This document shows, in pieces, positions 36,461-44,811 of a DNA stretch of 64,000 nucleotides (the first letter of the stretch is position 1; every line of letters begins with the position of its first letter). Under the pieces are notes generated by a model. It did not search any database. It was not told the origin of the DNA and saw only the letters and a list, made by a program, of their open reading frames with translations. The translations under genes and the position numbers were made by a program. Source of the DNA: Solimonas sp041659605 (lineage in GTDB: Bacteria; Pseudomonadota; Gammaproteobacteria; Nevskiales; Nevskiaceae); contig JBAZXW010000007.1 in NCBI GenBank assembly GCA_041659605.1, positions 68,827 through 132,826 of the forward strand. Reading direction: 5' to 3'.

Positions 36461-37215
36461 GGCGAAACGATCCGCCGCAGCGCGCGGTAACCCTCGACCA
36501 GACGCGGCCCTGGGCGGCCGAGAAATTCCTCGCTGACCGCAAGCACGCGCGCGGCGCGCACGGCGGGCGTGTCCTGCCAGTAATCACGATTCAAGACCAC
36601 GTCGGCGCGGTACTTCGCGACTTTCACGCCGCACCAGGACATGACGATTGCATCCGGTGCGATGCGGCCAAGGTCCGCGGATTCAACCGTTGCGCTTTTG
36701 GCGTCCACGTGTTCGAGCGCGTTGCGGCCGCCGGCGCGCTCGATCAGGTCGTGCACCCACGAGCGCCGCGCCGCACCGATCACCGGCTTGGGCCACCACT
36801 CGACGAGGATGCGCGGCGCAGCGGCGGCAGGTGCGCACGGCGGCATTGCCTGCTCCATCTCCTGGACGAGTCGCTCGCCGCGCCCGGCGACGTCGAGTGC
36901 CGCGGCAATGCTGCGCACGCTCGCGTAAACCTCGTCGAGGCTCTGCGGGTCGATGACGAGGCAGCGCAGACCGGTCGCCTGCAGCGCGTCGACGATGCGC
37001 TCGTGCCCGGGCACGGTCAGCGAGGTCAGCACCAGGTCCGGTTGCAGGCGCGCGACGGCGTCGACGTCGAAGTCCAGATCGCGCCCCAGCTGCGGCAGCC
37101 TGCTCACGACCTCGTGCGGGAAGTCCGAATCGGCATCGACTGCGACGAGGCGATCCGCGCAACCGAGCGCGCAGGCGATCTCGGTGTTCGAGCAGGTGTG
37201 CGAGACGATCCGCAT
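36457..37215 (-). CDS. BtuF/TroA-like substrate-binding protein without signal peptide, 252 aa
   Basis: Protein of the periplasmic-binding family used for cobalamin and iron-siderophore (PF01497-type fold). It contains RLVAVDADSDFPHEV near the N-terminus, LQPDLVLTS and a Trp-rich middle (VEWWPKPVIGAARRSW). Unlike BtuF it begins directly with RIVSHTCSNTEI and has no hydrophobic leader, so it should stay in the cytoplasm unless the true start lies elsewhere; no upstream in-frame start offers a signal peptide. No btuCD genes are nearby. Twelve bases from the SRPBCC gene. Stop codon is given by a repeat element. Confidence 0.8.
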   Translation of the reverse strand: MRIVSHTCSNTEIACALGCADRLVAVDADSDFPHEVVSRLPQLGRDLDFDVDAVARLQPDLVLTSLTVPGHERIVDALQATGLRCLVIDPQSLDEVYASVRSIAAALDVAGRGERLVQEMEQAMPPCAPAAAAPRILVEWWPKPVIGAARRSWVHDLIERAGGRNALEHVDAKSATVESADLGRIAPDAIVMSWCGVKVAKYRADVVLNRDYWQDTPAVRAARVLAVSEEFLGRPGPRLVEGYRALRRIVSP

Positions 37216-37226
37216 GCGGACCGCGA

Positions 37227-37655
37227 TCAGCGTTCGAGCTGGGCCAGCACCCGCGGGCTGCTCTTGTTCCAGGCGGTGCGCAGCAGTTTCGCGATCAAGC
37301 CGCCGGTGAACGGTAGCTTGCCGTCGAAGCGGATGACGTAATCGACCACGGTCACGTCATCCTCGGCGCGAAAGTCGATCGTGCCCAGGTGATTCTTGAT
37401 CGGGCTGCCACGCGTGACGCTGTATTCGATGCGCCGGTTCGGTTCGAAGGTGACGATGGTTTCCTCGAAGGCCAGCGGGCCCGGGCCGATGCTGCGCACG
37501 GATCCCAGGCCGTTGGGATCGCCCTGGCCCTCCTTGATGCGTCTGCAGCTGCCGCCGAGTAGCGTGGCGAAACGCTCGTGGTCGGCGAAGAAAGCAAAGA
37601 CTTTGTCCAGCGGCGCGTGCACGCGCGCCTGCACGCGGACTTCCTGTGACGGCAT
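37227..37655 (-). CDS. SRPBCC-family (polyketide cyclase/START-like) protein, 142 aa
   Basis: Small helix-grip protein of the SRPBCC superfamily, which binds hydrophobic ligands; substrate unknown. It opens with EVRVQARVHAPLDKVFAFFAD, the usual first strand and helix, and ends with the long C-terminal helix (GGLIAKLLRTAWNKSSPRVL). No catalytic motif, signal peptide or membrane segment is seen. Start ATG 37655 is chosen because a G-rich run (GGGGGA) lies about six bases upstream. Transcribed away from rnpB and probably in one transcript with the BtuF-like gene that follows after 11 bases. Confidence 0.82.
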   Translation of the reverse strand: MPSQEVRVQARVHAPLDKVFAFFADHERFATLLGGSCRRIKEGQGDPNGLGSVRSIGPGPLAFEETIVTFEPNRRIEYSVTRGSPIKNHLGTIDFRAEDDVTVVDYVIRFDGKLPFTGGLIAKLLRTAWNKSSPRVLAQLER

Positions 37656-37734
37656 CGGATTTCCCCCGAAAGAATTTGAGCCGGCGCGCACTGTAGCGAA
37701 TACGTGCAAGGCCGGCATCGGCGATAATGGCTGT

Positions 37735-38129
37735 GGGAGTCGGCCGGACAACCGCTGCCGCATGATCACTTCGGTGATTGACGCGGGGGAGGAAAGTCCG
37801 GGCTCCGCAGGGCAGAGTGCCAGGTAACGCCTGGGCGGCGTGAGCCGACGGACAGTGCAACAGAGAGCAGACCGCCGATGGCCCGCAAGGGATCAGGCAA
37901 GGGTGAAACGGTGCGGTAAGAGCGCACCGCGAGTCTGGCAACAGACCGGCACGGCAAACCCCACTCGGAGCAAGACCAAATAGGGAAGGTGTGCACGCAA
38001 GTGCACGACGCGCGGCCCGCGCGCCTTCCGGGTAGGTCGCTGAAGCGCGGCGGCGACGCCGTGCGTAGAGGAATGGTTGTCGGGGCGCGCAAGCGTCCGC
38101 ACAGAACCCGGCTTATAGGCCGACTCCCT
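37735..38129 (+). ncRNA. rnpB: RNase P RNA (type A), about 395 nt
   Basis: Catalytic RNA of ribonuclease P, which removes 5' leaders from tRNA precursors. Terminal helix P1 pairs GGGAGTCGGCC (37735-37745) with GGCCGACTCCC (38119-38129). Universally conserved blocks are seen: GAGGAAAGTCCGGGCTCC near 37790-37807, CAGGGTGCC-type region, AACAGAGAGCAGACCGCC-like P8/P9 segment, ACAGAA near the 3' side, and the CCCGGCTTATAG end. GATAAT at 37723-37728 sits correctly as a -10 box for a start at about 37735. P1 is followed by six T residues (38130-38135), acting as terminator. A small inverted repeat (TCCTGAC...GTCAGGA) follows. Confidence 0.96.
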
Positions 38130-38135
38130 TTTTTC

Positions 38136-38396
38136 CTGACTGCGTCAGGACGGGCGCGTTCAGGGTGTGACGAAATAGCGTATAAACGTACTTATCTCGT
38201 CAAGTAATCTCTATCGGTCCGCCGCGGCGCGGACGCCCTGGACGGCACGCGGCGGGCGCACGACCGAAGTGTCGGTGTTCCTCCAAAGTTACATCAACAA
38301 TGTGCGCTAATCCGTTGTTTTAAATGGACATCAAAAAGCGCAAGCTCGAAGTGAGATAAGCCCCTGTTTTCCCACTCTTTTTGCCGCAGGATTTGC
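38136..38396. other. non-coding stretch between rnpB and the mra promoter
   Basis: Together with the leader, about 350 bases separate rnpB from mraZ. It begins with a small inverted repeat (38134-38150). AT-richer patches at 38170-38210 (TATAAA at about 38180) and 38315-38345 could hold extra promoters for the dcw cluster; none matches well. I see no ORF or recognised RNA here. Confidence 0.5.
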
Positions 38397-38425
38397 TTGC
38401 GGCGCCAAAGGTGGAGGCGTATAGT
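38397..38425 (+). promoter_or_regulatory. mra promoter of the dcw cluster
   Basis: TTGCGG (38397-38402), 17-base spacer, TATAGT (38420-38425). Transcription would start near 38432, directly before the MraZ operator repeats. Confidence 0.75.
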
Positions 38426-38435
38426 CGCGCCCAAG

Positions 38436-38460
38436 TGGTGGAAAGTGGGAGAAAGTGGGG
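38436..38460 (+). promoter_or_regulatory. MraZ operator: three TGG repeats at 10-base spacing
   Basis: TGGTG (38436), TGGGA (38446) and TGGGG (38456) recur every ten bases, each followed by a purine-rich GAAAG-like spacer. This is the arrangement known for MraZ binding (TGGGN units 10 bp apart), placed just downstream of the mra promoter so that MraZ can repress its own cluster. Confidence 0.82.
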
Positions 38461-38479
38461 AGACCCTCCACGTACGCGG

Positions 38480-38920
38480 ATGTTCAAGGGCGCTCATCAT
38501 CTGGCGGTAGACGAAAAGGGTCGCTTGGCGATCCCGGCCCGCTTTCGCCAGTCGCTCGCCGAGCAGTGCGATTCGCAACTCGTCATCACGGTCGGCCCCA
38601 ATCCCTGCCTCGAGATTTATCCGCTGCCGGAGTTCGAGCGCATCGTGCGCGACATCCAGGCAATGGAAGACCGCACGCAGGCGGAGACACTGAAGCAGTG
38701 GTTCGTCGGTTTTGCCGCCGATGCGGAAATCGACAAACAGGGCCGTGTGCTGCTGCCGCCGATGCTGCGCCGTCGTGCGCAACTCGACGGTGCCGCGGTG
38801 CTCGCGGGTCAGGATGCACGCTTTGATCTGTGGTCGGAGCGGGAGTGGGAACAGCGCTTCGGCGAAGCCATCGACCAGAAGCCGACCCTCCAGGACGCGT
38901 TCCGGACGATCCGACGGTGA
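38480..38920 (+). CDS. mraZ: transcriptional regulator MraZ, 146 aa
   Basis: DNA-binding AbrB-like regulator that represses the dcw cluster, forming ring-shaped oligomers. Two swapped-hairpin repeats are visible: LAVDEKGRLAIPARFR (about 8-23) and AEIDKQGRVLLPPMLRR (about 79-95), each with the DxKGR core. Start ATG 38480 is chosen from the start of the first repeat; the frame runs open upstream to 38381 across the promoter and operator. Its predicted target repeats lie at 38436-38460. First gene of the cluster. Confidence 0.96.
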   Translation: MFKGAHHLAVDEKGRLAIPARFRQSLAEQCDSQLVITVGPNPCLEIYPLPEFERIVRDIQAMEDRTQAETLKQWFVGFAADAEIDKQGRVLLPPMLRRRAQLDGAAVLAGQDARFDLWSEREWEQRFGEAIDQKPTLQDAFRTIRR

Positions 38921-38929
38921 GGTGTGCAA

Positions 38930-39907
38930 ATGTCCTTCGACTGCACGCCCGCCGATACGCTCGCCGGGTCTGACGCCGCCATGTCCAGCCACCGGCCGGT
39001 GATGCTCGATGAAGCGGTCGCCGGCCTGACGCCGTGCGCCGATGGCCCGCATGCCAATGGCGTGTACGTCGACTGCACCTTCGGCCGCGGTGGGCACAGC
39101 CGCGCTCTTCTCGAACGCCTGGGGCCGGGCGGCGTGCTGCATGCGCTCGATCAGGATCCGGAGGCCGTGGCGCACGCACGCACGGCATTCGCCGCTGATC
39201 CGCGGCTGCACATCCATCACCGCAATTTTTCCGAATTGCGCGCGCTCGCCGACGAGCTGGGCATCAGCGGGCGGGTTGCGGGTGTATTGATGGATCTGGG
39301 CGTGTCGTCGCCGCAGTTCGACACCGCGGCGCGTGGATTCAGTTTTTCCAACGACGGCCCGCTCGACATGCGCATGAACCCGACGGCCGGCGAATCCGCC
39401 GCGCAGTGGCTTGCACGCGCGCCGGACGCGGAGATTGCCGACGTGCTGTGGCGCTTCGGCGAGGAACGCAACAGCCGACGCATCGCCCGGCGCATCGTCG
39501 AGACGCGGGTGCTGACGCCGATCGCGACCACCGCCCAGCTGGCGACCCTCATCGCCTCGGTGCCGGGGCCGCGCAGTCGCACGATCCATCCGGCGACGCG
39601 CAGCTTTCAGGCGATCCGCATCCATATCAATCGCGAACTCGAAGTGCTGGAAACCGCACTCGCGGCCGCGCTCGACATCCTTGCGCCCGGGGGCCGTCTG
39701 GCGGTCATCGCCTTCCACTCGCTCGAAGACCGCATCGTCAAGCGTCGCCTGCGCGATGCCGCCCGGGCGGAAGTGCCGCGCATCAAGCTGCTTCGCAAAC
39801 AGTTTCCATCGGATGCCGAATGCGCCGCGAATCCCCGCGCGCGCAGCGCCGTGCTGCGCATCGCGGAAAAGCTCCCTGACGTGGGACTGCCGGAGGCGAG
39901 CCCATGA
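38930..39907 (+). CDS. rsmH: 16S rRNA (cytosine1402-N4)-methyltransferase RsmH, 325 aa
   Basis: SAM-dependent methyltransferase modifying C1402 in the ribosomal P site. HRPVMLDEAV at about 20-29 and the SAM motif DCTFGRGGHSRALLE are typical; LDQDPEAV and GVLMDLGVSSPQFD follow, and the C-terminal GRLAVIAFHSLEDRIVK is present. Start set at ATG 38930, with GTGAGG about eight bases upstream; a GTG at 38924 is an alternative. It has about 17 extra N-terminal residues before the usual start. Stop overlaps ftsL (ATGA). Confidence 0.95.
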   Translation: MSFDCTPADTLAGSDAAMSSHRPVMLDEAVAGLTPCADGPHANGVYVDCTFGRGGHSRALLERLGPGGVLHALDQDPEAVAHARTAFAADPRLHIHHRNFSELRALADELGISGRVAGVLMDLGVSSPQFDTAARGFSFSNDGPLDMRMNPTAGESAAQWLARAPDAEIADVLWRFGEERNSRRIARRIVETRVLTPIATTAQLATLIASVPGPRSRTIHPATRSFQAIRIHINRELEVLETALAAALDILAPGGRLAVIAFHSLEDRIVKRRLRDAARAEVPRIKLLRKQFPSDAECAANPRARSAVLRIAEKLPDVGLPEASP

Positions 39908-40191
39908 AGCGTGGTGCGCTGCTGGTACCGCTGGCGCTGGCGATCGCCGCAATGGCGTCATCGCTGGCGGTCGTGCGCACCAAGCACGAGAACCGCGCGC
40001 TGGTGGCCGATCTGGAAAGCCTGCGCGTCGAGCGCGAGCGTCTCGACATGGAATGGGCGCAGTTGCAGCTGGAAGAGGCGACGCTGGCGCACAACAACCG
40101 CGTCGACAAGATCGCGCGCGAGCAGCTGGGCATGACCGAGCCGCGCGACTACGTCATCGTCAACGCGGGCGTCGAGGAGACCGGCCCGTGA
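39904..40191 (+). CDS. ftsL: cell division protein FtsL, 95 aa
   Basis: Bitopic division protein that forms the FtsQLB subcomplex and helps activate FtsWI at the septum. One N-terminal membrane helix (about 5-24) is followed by a periplasmic coiled coil (about 27-65: heptads with Leu, Glu and Arg). The short conserved end VDKIAREQLGMTEPRD is typical. Start overlaps the rsmH stop by four bases and its stop overlaps the ftsI GTG (GTGA). Divergent sequence family; the call rests on size, topology and position. Confidence 0.93.
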   Translation: MKRGALLVPLALAIAAMASSLAVVRTKHENRALVADLESLRVERERLDMEWAQLQLEEATLAHNNRVDKIAREQLGMTEPRDYVIVNAGVEETGP

Positions 40192-41948
40192 GCGCGATCG
40201 GCAATCTCGGCGCTCGACCGATCGGAGCCTGGCGGCGCGCATTCGTTGTCACGGTATTGGGTCTGGGCGCGTTCATCGTGCTCGGCCGCGCGTTCCAGCT
40301 GCAGGTGCTCGAGCGCGACTTCCTGACGCGCGAGGGCAACAAGCGCCATATCCGCACGATGACCATTCCGGCGCATCGCGGCGCGATCCGCGACCGCCGC
40401 GGCGAGCCGCTGGCGCTGTCGGCGCCGGTGGAGACGATCTGGGTCGTGCCTTCGGCGCTGCTGGAATCGCCGCCGCACGTCACCGCGCTGGCCAAGTTGC
40501 TCGACCGTCGCACCGACGAGTTCGACAAGTTCCTCAAGGCGCGCACCGATCGCAAGTTCGTCTACGTCAGCGACGCGCTGTCGCCGGCGGCGGCGCAGCG
40601 CATCCTGTCGCTGAAGGCGCCGGGCGTGTTCTCGGAGCCGTCTTACGCGCGCTATTACCCGGCCGGCGAGGTCGCCGGCCAGCTGGTCGGATTCACCGGC
40701 CGTGACGACACCGGCCTCGAAGGGATCGAGAAGGCGCAGGAGACGGTGCTGGCCGGTCATCCGGGCGAGCGCCGCGTGATCCGCGACCGCCAGGGTCGGG
40801 TCGTCGACGACAACCTCGAATTCCGCGAGGCGCAGCCGGGCGACATCGTCAATCTGACGATCGACCTGCGCATCCAGTATCTGGCCTACCGCGAACTCAA
40901 GAATGCGGTGGCCCAGCATCGCGCGCGCGGTGGCCTGGTCGTCGTGGCGGACAGCGCCACCGGCGACATCCTCGCGATTGCCGCGCAACCCGGCTTCAAT
41001 CCGAACAACCCGGGCGAGCGTGCGTCCAAGGGCACGCGCAACCAGGCCATCGTCGATTCCTTCGAGCCCGGTTCGACGGTCAAGCCGCTGCTCGTTGCCC
41101 AGGCGCTCGAGCTGGGCATCTATCAGCCGTCGAGCCTGATTGACACGACGCCGGGCACGTTCAAGGTCGGCGCATTGACGGTGCGCGACGTGCATCCGCA
41201 GGGCGTGGTCGATCTGGCGACGCTGCTGAGCAAGTCGAGCAATGTCGGCGCTGCCAAGATCGGCATGTCCCTCGGCGCCGAATCGGTGTGGTCGGGGTAC
41301 CAGCGCTTCGGTTTCGGCGAGCCGATCTATACCGGATTCCCCGGCGAAGTCGCGCCGCTGCTGCGGCACTTCAGCGACTGGGGGCAGATCGCCACGGCCA
41401 CCGCGTCGTACGGCTACGGTTTCTCGCTCAATTCCTTGCATCTGCTGCGTGCCTATGCCGCGTTGGCCAATGACGGCCTGATGCCGCAGATCAAGCTGGT
41501 GCGTGGCGGGCGCCCGCTGCCGCCGCAGCGCGCGGTGTCGGCGAACACAGCGCGCGAAGTGCGGCGCATGCTCGAGCAGGTCGTCACGCCCGAAGGCACC
41601 GCGCGCCGTGCAGCGATCGCCGGCTACCGCGTCGCCGGCAAGACCGGCACGGTGCGCAAGGTTGCCGAGACCGGCGGCTACGCCGGCAACCGCCATCAGT
41701 CGCTGTTCGTCGGCATGGTGCCGGCCGCGCATCCGCGACTGGTCGGTTTGGTGATGATCGACGAACCCAGCGCCGAGGGTTACTACGGCGGGCTGGTCGC
41801 TGCGCCGGTGTTCTCGCGCGTGATGCAGGACGCTGCGCGGCTGCTGCAGATCTCGCCGGATGGCACCGACGCGCCGGAGCTGGCGCCGGCGGCGCCACGC
41901 ACCGTTGCCTTGCCGTCGACCGGATTGACGACGGAGCCGCGCACATGA
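40188..41948 (+). CDS. ftsI: septal peptidoglycan transpeptidase FtsI (PBP3), 586 aa
   Basis: Class B penicillin-binding protein that crosslinks septal murein. Cytoplasmic tail, one membrane helix (about 17-37), the pedestal domain with RGAIRDRRGEPLA, then the transpeptidase domain with all three catalytic motifs: STVK (Ser296-Lys299), SSN (350-352) and KTGT (485-488). GTG start overlapping the ftsL stop. Length is normal for gammaproteobacteria. The C-terminal extension of about 25 residues after the transpeptidase domain is Ala/Pro/Thr-rich. Its stop overlaps the murE ATG. Confidence 0.97.
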   Translation: MSAIGNLGARPIGAWRRAFVVTVLGLGAFIVLGRAFQLQVLERDFLTREGNKRHIRTMTIPAHRGAIRDRRGEPLALSAPVETIWVVPSALLESPPHVTALAKLLDRRTDEFDKFLKARTDRKFVYVSDALSPAAAQRILSLKAPGVFSEPSYARYYPAGEVAGQLVGFTGRDDTGLEGIEKAQETVLAGHPGERRVIRDRQGRVVDDNLEFREAQPGDIVNLTIDLRIQYLAYRELKNAVAQHRARGGLVVVADSATGDILAIAAQPGFNPNNPGERASKGTRNQAIVDSFEPGSTVKPLLVAQALELGIYQPSSLIDTTPGTFKVGALTVRDVHPQGVVDLATLLSKSSNVGAAKIGMSLGAESVWSGYQRFGFGEPIYTGFPGEVAPLLRHFSDWGQIATATASYGYGFSLNSLHLLRAYAALANDGLMPQIKLVRGGRPLPPQRAVSANTAREVRRMLEQVVTPEGTARRAAIAGYRVAGKTGTVRKVAETGGYAGNRHQSLFVGMVPAAHPRLVGLVMIDEPSAEGYYGGLVAAPVFSRVMQDAARLLQISPDGTDAPELAPAAPRTVALPSTGLTTEPRT

Positions 41949-43450
41949 GCGCTCCGCGTTCACTGCAGACCTTGTTGACGGGCTTCGACGCGCCGGTGCC
42001 GGACATCGAGGTGTCCGGTGTCGAACTCGACTCGCGGCGCGTGTCGCCGGGCGATCTATTCCTGGCCTGTCGCGGCCGCGGCACGCATGGCCTGGCGCAT
42101 CTGGAGCAGGCGCTCGATCGCGGTGCGGCTGCGGTCGCATGGGAGCCGGCCGCAGGCTGGGCAGAGCCGGAGGTCGACATTGCCGAGGTCGCGGTGCCGA
42201 ATCTGTCGACGCGGGTCGGCGAAATCGCCGCCCGCTTCTACGGCCGGCCGTCAGAGCGCATGTTCTGCGTTGGCGTCACCGGCACCGACGGCAAGACCTC
42301 GACCGCCTATCTGATCGCGCAGGCGCTCGATCGGCTGCACATGCCCTGCGCCTACATCGGCACGATCGGCATCGGCCGCGTCGGCGCGCTCGACGTCGCC
42401 ACGCATACGACGCCGGACCCGGTCAGCCTGCAGCGCAATGTTGCCGAACTGCGCGAGCGCGGCGCGCTCGCGCTGGCGATGGAAGTGTCCTCGCATGCGC
42501 TCGACCAGAACCGCATCGCCGGCATGCACTTCGACGTCGCCGTGCTGACCAACATCACGCGCGACCATCTCGATTATCACGGCACGGTCGAGCAGTACGC
42601 GGCGGCGAAGCGGCGATTGTTCGAGCGCACCGATCTGACCGCGCGCGTGCTCAACCGCGACGATGCCTACGGCGCGCTGTGGGCGGAACAACTCAACGGC
42701 GGGCCGGAAACCATCGTCTATGGTCTCGATGGCGATCCGCCGGAGCGCGCCGCGTACGTCATCGGCCGCGAGCTGCGGCTGACCCCGGAGGGCATCCGCT
42801 TCGCGCTCGACACCTCCTGGGGATGTGCGGATCTGGGCAGTCGCCTGCTCGGCCGCTTCAACGCCTACAACCTGATGGCCGCTGCAGCGGCGCTGCTCGC
42901 CAAGGGCGTCGAGCTCGATGCCGTCATCGGGGCACTGGCGCAGTCGCAGACCGTGCCGGGGCGCATCGAGGGCTATCGCGGGCCCAGGGCAGCGCCGCTG
43001 GTGGTCGTCGATTACGCACACACCCCCGATGCGCTGCGGCAGATCCTGAGCGCGGTGCGCGCGCACACGCCCGGACGCCTGCTGTGCGTATTCGGCTGCG
43101 GCGGCGATCGCGACCGCGGCAAGCGTCCGCTGATGGGTGCGGTCGCGGCGGAGCTGGCGGATGCAGCGACCGTCACCGACGACAACCCGCGCAGCGAGAA
43201 TCCGGCAGCGATTGCCGCGCAAGTCCTTGCCGGCATCGCGCACAACCTGCGCGGCAAAGTCGACGTCGTCCACGATCGCCGAACGGCGATTCGCGCCGCG
43301 GTGCTGGGCGCCGGCGCGGACGATGTCGTTGTCGTCGCCGGCAAGGGCCACGAAAACACTCAGACCTACGGCAGCGAGGTGCGGGCCTACAGCGATCGCG
43401 AGTTCGTCGCCGAGCTGGTCGGTCAGGACCCGGCGGAGAAACGCGCGTGA
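41945..43450 (+). CDS. murE: UDP-MurNAc-tripeptide synthetase MurE (meso-DAP adding), 501 aa
   Basis: Adds the third amino acid to UDP-MurNAc-L-Ala-D-Glu. P-loop GTDGKTST lies around residue 115, the carbamoylated-Lys region and ALAMEVSSHALDQNRI are present, and the motif DDNPRSENP near residue 415 is diagnostic for meso-diaminopimelate (Lys-adding enzymes have a different motif). Thus the peptidoglycan of this organism is of the usual gram-negative DAP type, in line with mpl. Start overlaps ftsI and stop overlaps murF (GTGA). Confidence 0.97.
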   Translation: MSAPRSLQTLLTGFDAPVPDIEVSGVELDSRRVSPGDLFLACRGRGTHGLAHLEQALDRGAAAVAWEPAAGWAEPEVDIAEVAVPNLSTRVGEIAARFYGRPSERMFCVGVTGTDGKTSTAYLIAQALDRLHMPCAYIGTIGIGRVGALDVATHTTPDPVSLQRNVAELRERGALALAMEVSSHALDQNRIAGMHFDVAVLTNITRDHLDYHGTVEQYAAAKRRLFERTDLTARVLNRDDAYGALWAEQLNGGPETIVYGLDGDPPERAAYVIGRELRLTPEGIRFALDTSWGCADLGSRLLGRFNAYNLMAAAAALLAKGVELDAVIGALAQSQTVPGRIEGYRGPRAAPLVVVDYAHTPDALRQILSAVRAHTPGRLLCVFGCGGDRDRGKRPLMGAVAAELADAATVTDDNPRSENPAAIAAQVLAGIAHNLRGKVDVVHDRRTAIRAAVLGAGADDVVVVAGKGHENTQTYGSEVRAYSDREFVAELVGQDPAEKRA

Positions 43451-44811
43451 CGGTGCTTTCAGAGCTGCGGCCCGCGTTGGGCGCCGAGTTGCGTCACGGC
43501 GATGCGCACTTCGAGCGCGTGGTCATCGACAGCCGTGCGGTGCAGGCGGGCGACCTGTTCGTCGCGCTGCGCGGCGAGAATCACGACGGCCACGCCTTCG
43601 TCGCGCAGGCGCGCGCCGCCGGCGCCGTCGGCGCTGTCGTGTCCGAATGGGTCGAAGTCGAGCTGCCGCAGCTGCAGGTCGGCGACACGCTGGTGGCGCT
43701 GCAACAGATGGGTGCGGCGGCACGCGCGCAGTTCCGTCAGCCGGTTGTCGCCGTGACCGGCAGCAACGGCAAGACCACGACCAAGCAGATGCTCGCCGCG
43801 GTATTCGCCGCACGCGGGCCGGTGCTGGCGACTGTGGGCAATCTCAACAACCACATCGGCGTGCCGCTGACCCTGCTGCGGCTGCGCGACGAACACCGCA
43901 CCGCGGTGATCGAGATGGGCGCGAATCATCCCGGCGAGATCGCGCTGCTGACGTCGCTGGCGCGGCCTGACGTGGGGGTCGTCACCCAGGCCGGTGATGC
44001 GCACCTCGAAGGTTTCGGCTCGCGCGAAGGCGTCGCCCGTGCCAAGGGCGAACTCTTCGCCGGGCTCGACGGCGGCATTGCCGTGATCAATGCAGACGAC
44101 AGCTACGCCGGGCTGTGGCGCCAGCTCGCGGCGCGGGCATCGATCCTGAGCTTCGGCCTGCATGCACAGGCTGACGTGCGCGCCGAACAAATCGAATTCG
44201 AACCGCTCGAGGACGCCGTCGGCAGTCGTTTCGTGCTGCGCACGCCGACCGGATCGGCTTCGGTGCACCTGCCGATGCCGGGCCGGCACAACGTGATGAA
44301 CGCGCTGGCTGCAGCCGCCTGCGGGATCGCGCTGGGACTGGATGCCGATGTCATTGCCAGCGGTTTGGCGCGCGTCGAAGGGGCGAGGGGGCGTCTGAGC
44401 TGGCTGGCGACGCCGGAAGGCGCACGCGTGCTCGACGACAGCTACAACGCCAACCCGAGCTCGCTGCGGGCGGCGATGGAGCTGCTGGCGGGGCTACGTG
44501 GCCGCCGCTGGCTGGTGCTCGGCGGCATGGCCGAGCTGGGACCCGAGGCGCCGCGCCTGCACCGCGAGGCCGGCGCGCTTGCCAGATCGCTGGGCATCGA
44601 TCGCCTGTACACGCTGGGGGCGCTCGCCGCCGAGGCCGCGCAGGGGTTTGGTGCCGGTGCCGAGGCCTTCACGGATGTGCAGGCCATGGCGGAGGCGCTG
44701 CATGCGTCGCTGAGCGCAGACACGGTGGTGCTGGTCAAAGGTTCGCGCTCGGCGCGCATGGAACGCGTCGTCGCGGCGCTGACCGGTCAAGAGCTTGGGG
44801 GAACACACTGA
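43447..44811 (+). CDS. murF: UDP-MurNAc-pentapeptide synthetase MurF, 454 aa
   Basis: Ligates D-Ala-D-Ala to the UDP-MurNAc tripeptide, completing the cytoplasmic precursor. N-terminal domain with VVIDSRAVQAGDLFVALRGE, the P-loop GSNGKTTTKQM around residue 105, then NLNNHIGVPLTLL and EMGANHPGEIA. The C-terminal domain contains DDSYNANPSS. GTG start at the murE stop overlap; upstream codons in this frame are a murE shadow. Its substrate D-Ala-D-Ala comes from Ddl encoded at 51849. Stop overlaps the mraY ATG by one base. Confidence 0.97.
   Translation: MTVLSELRPALGAELRHGDAHFERVVIDSRAVQAGDLFVALRGENHDGHAFVAQARAAGAVGAVVSEWVEVELPQLQVGDTLVALQQMGAAARAQFRQPVVAVTGSNGKTTTKQMLAAVFAARGPVLATVGNLNNHIGVPLTLLRLRDEHRTAVIEMGANHPGEIALLTSLARPDVGVVTQAGDAHLEGFGSREGVARAKGELFAGLDGGIAVINADDSYAGLWRQLAARASILSFGLHAQADVRAEQIEFEPLEDAVGSRFVLRTPTGSASVHLPMPGRHNVMNALAAAACGIALGLDADVIASGLARVEGARGRLSWLATPEGARVLDDSYNANPSSLRAAMELLAGLRGRRWLVLGGMAELGPEAPRLHREAGALARSLGIDRLYTLGALAAEAAQGFGAGAEAFTDVQAMAEALHASLSADTVVLVKGSRSARMERVVAALTGQELGGTH

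Noticed and set aside
38294..39961. 555-codon minus-strand frame across mraZ, rsmH and the promoter
   Set aside because: Antisense to conserved dcw genes, and composition typical of a shadow; no similarity to any family.
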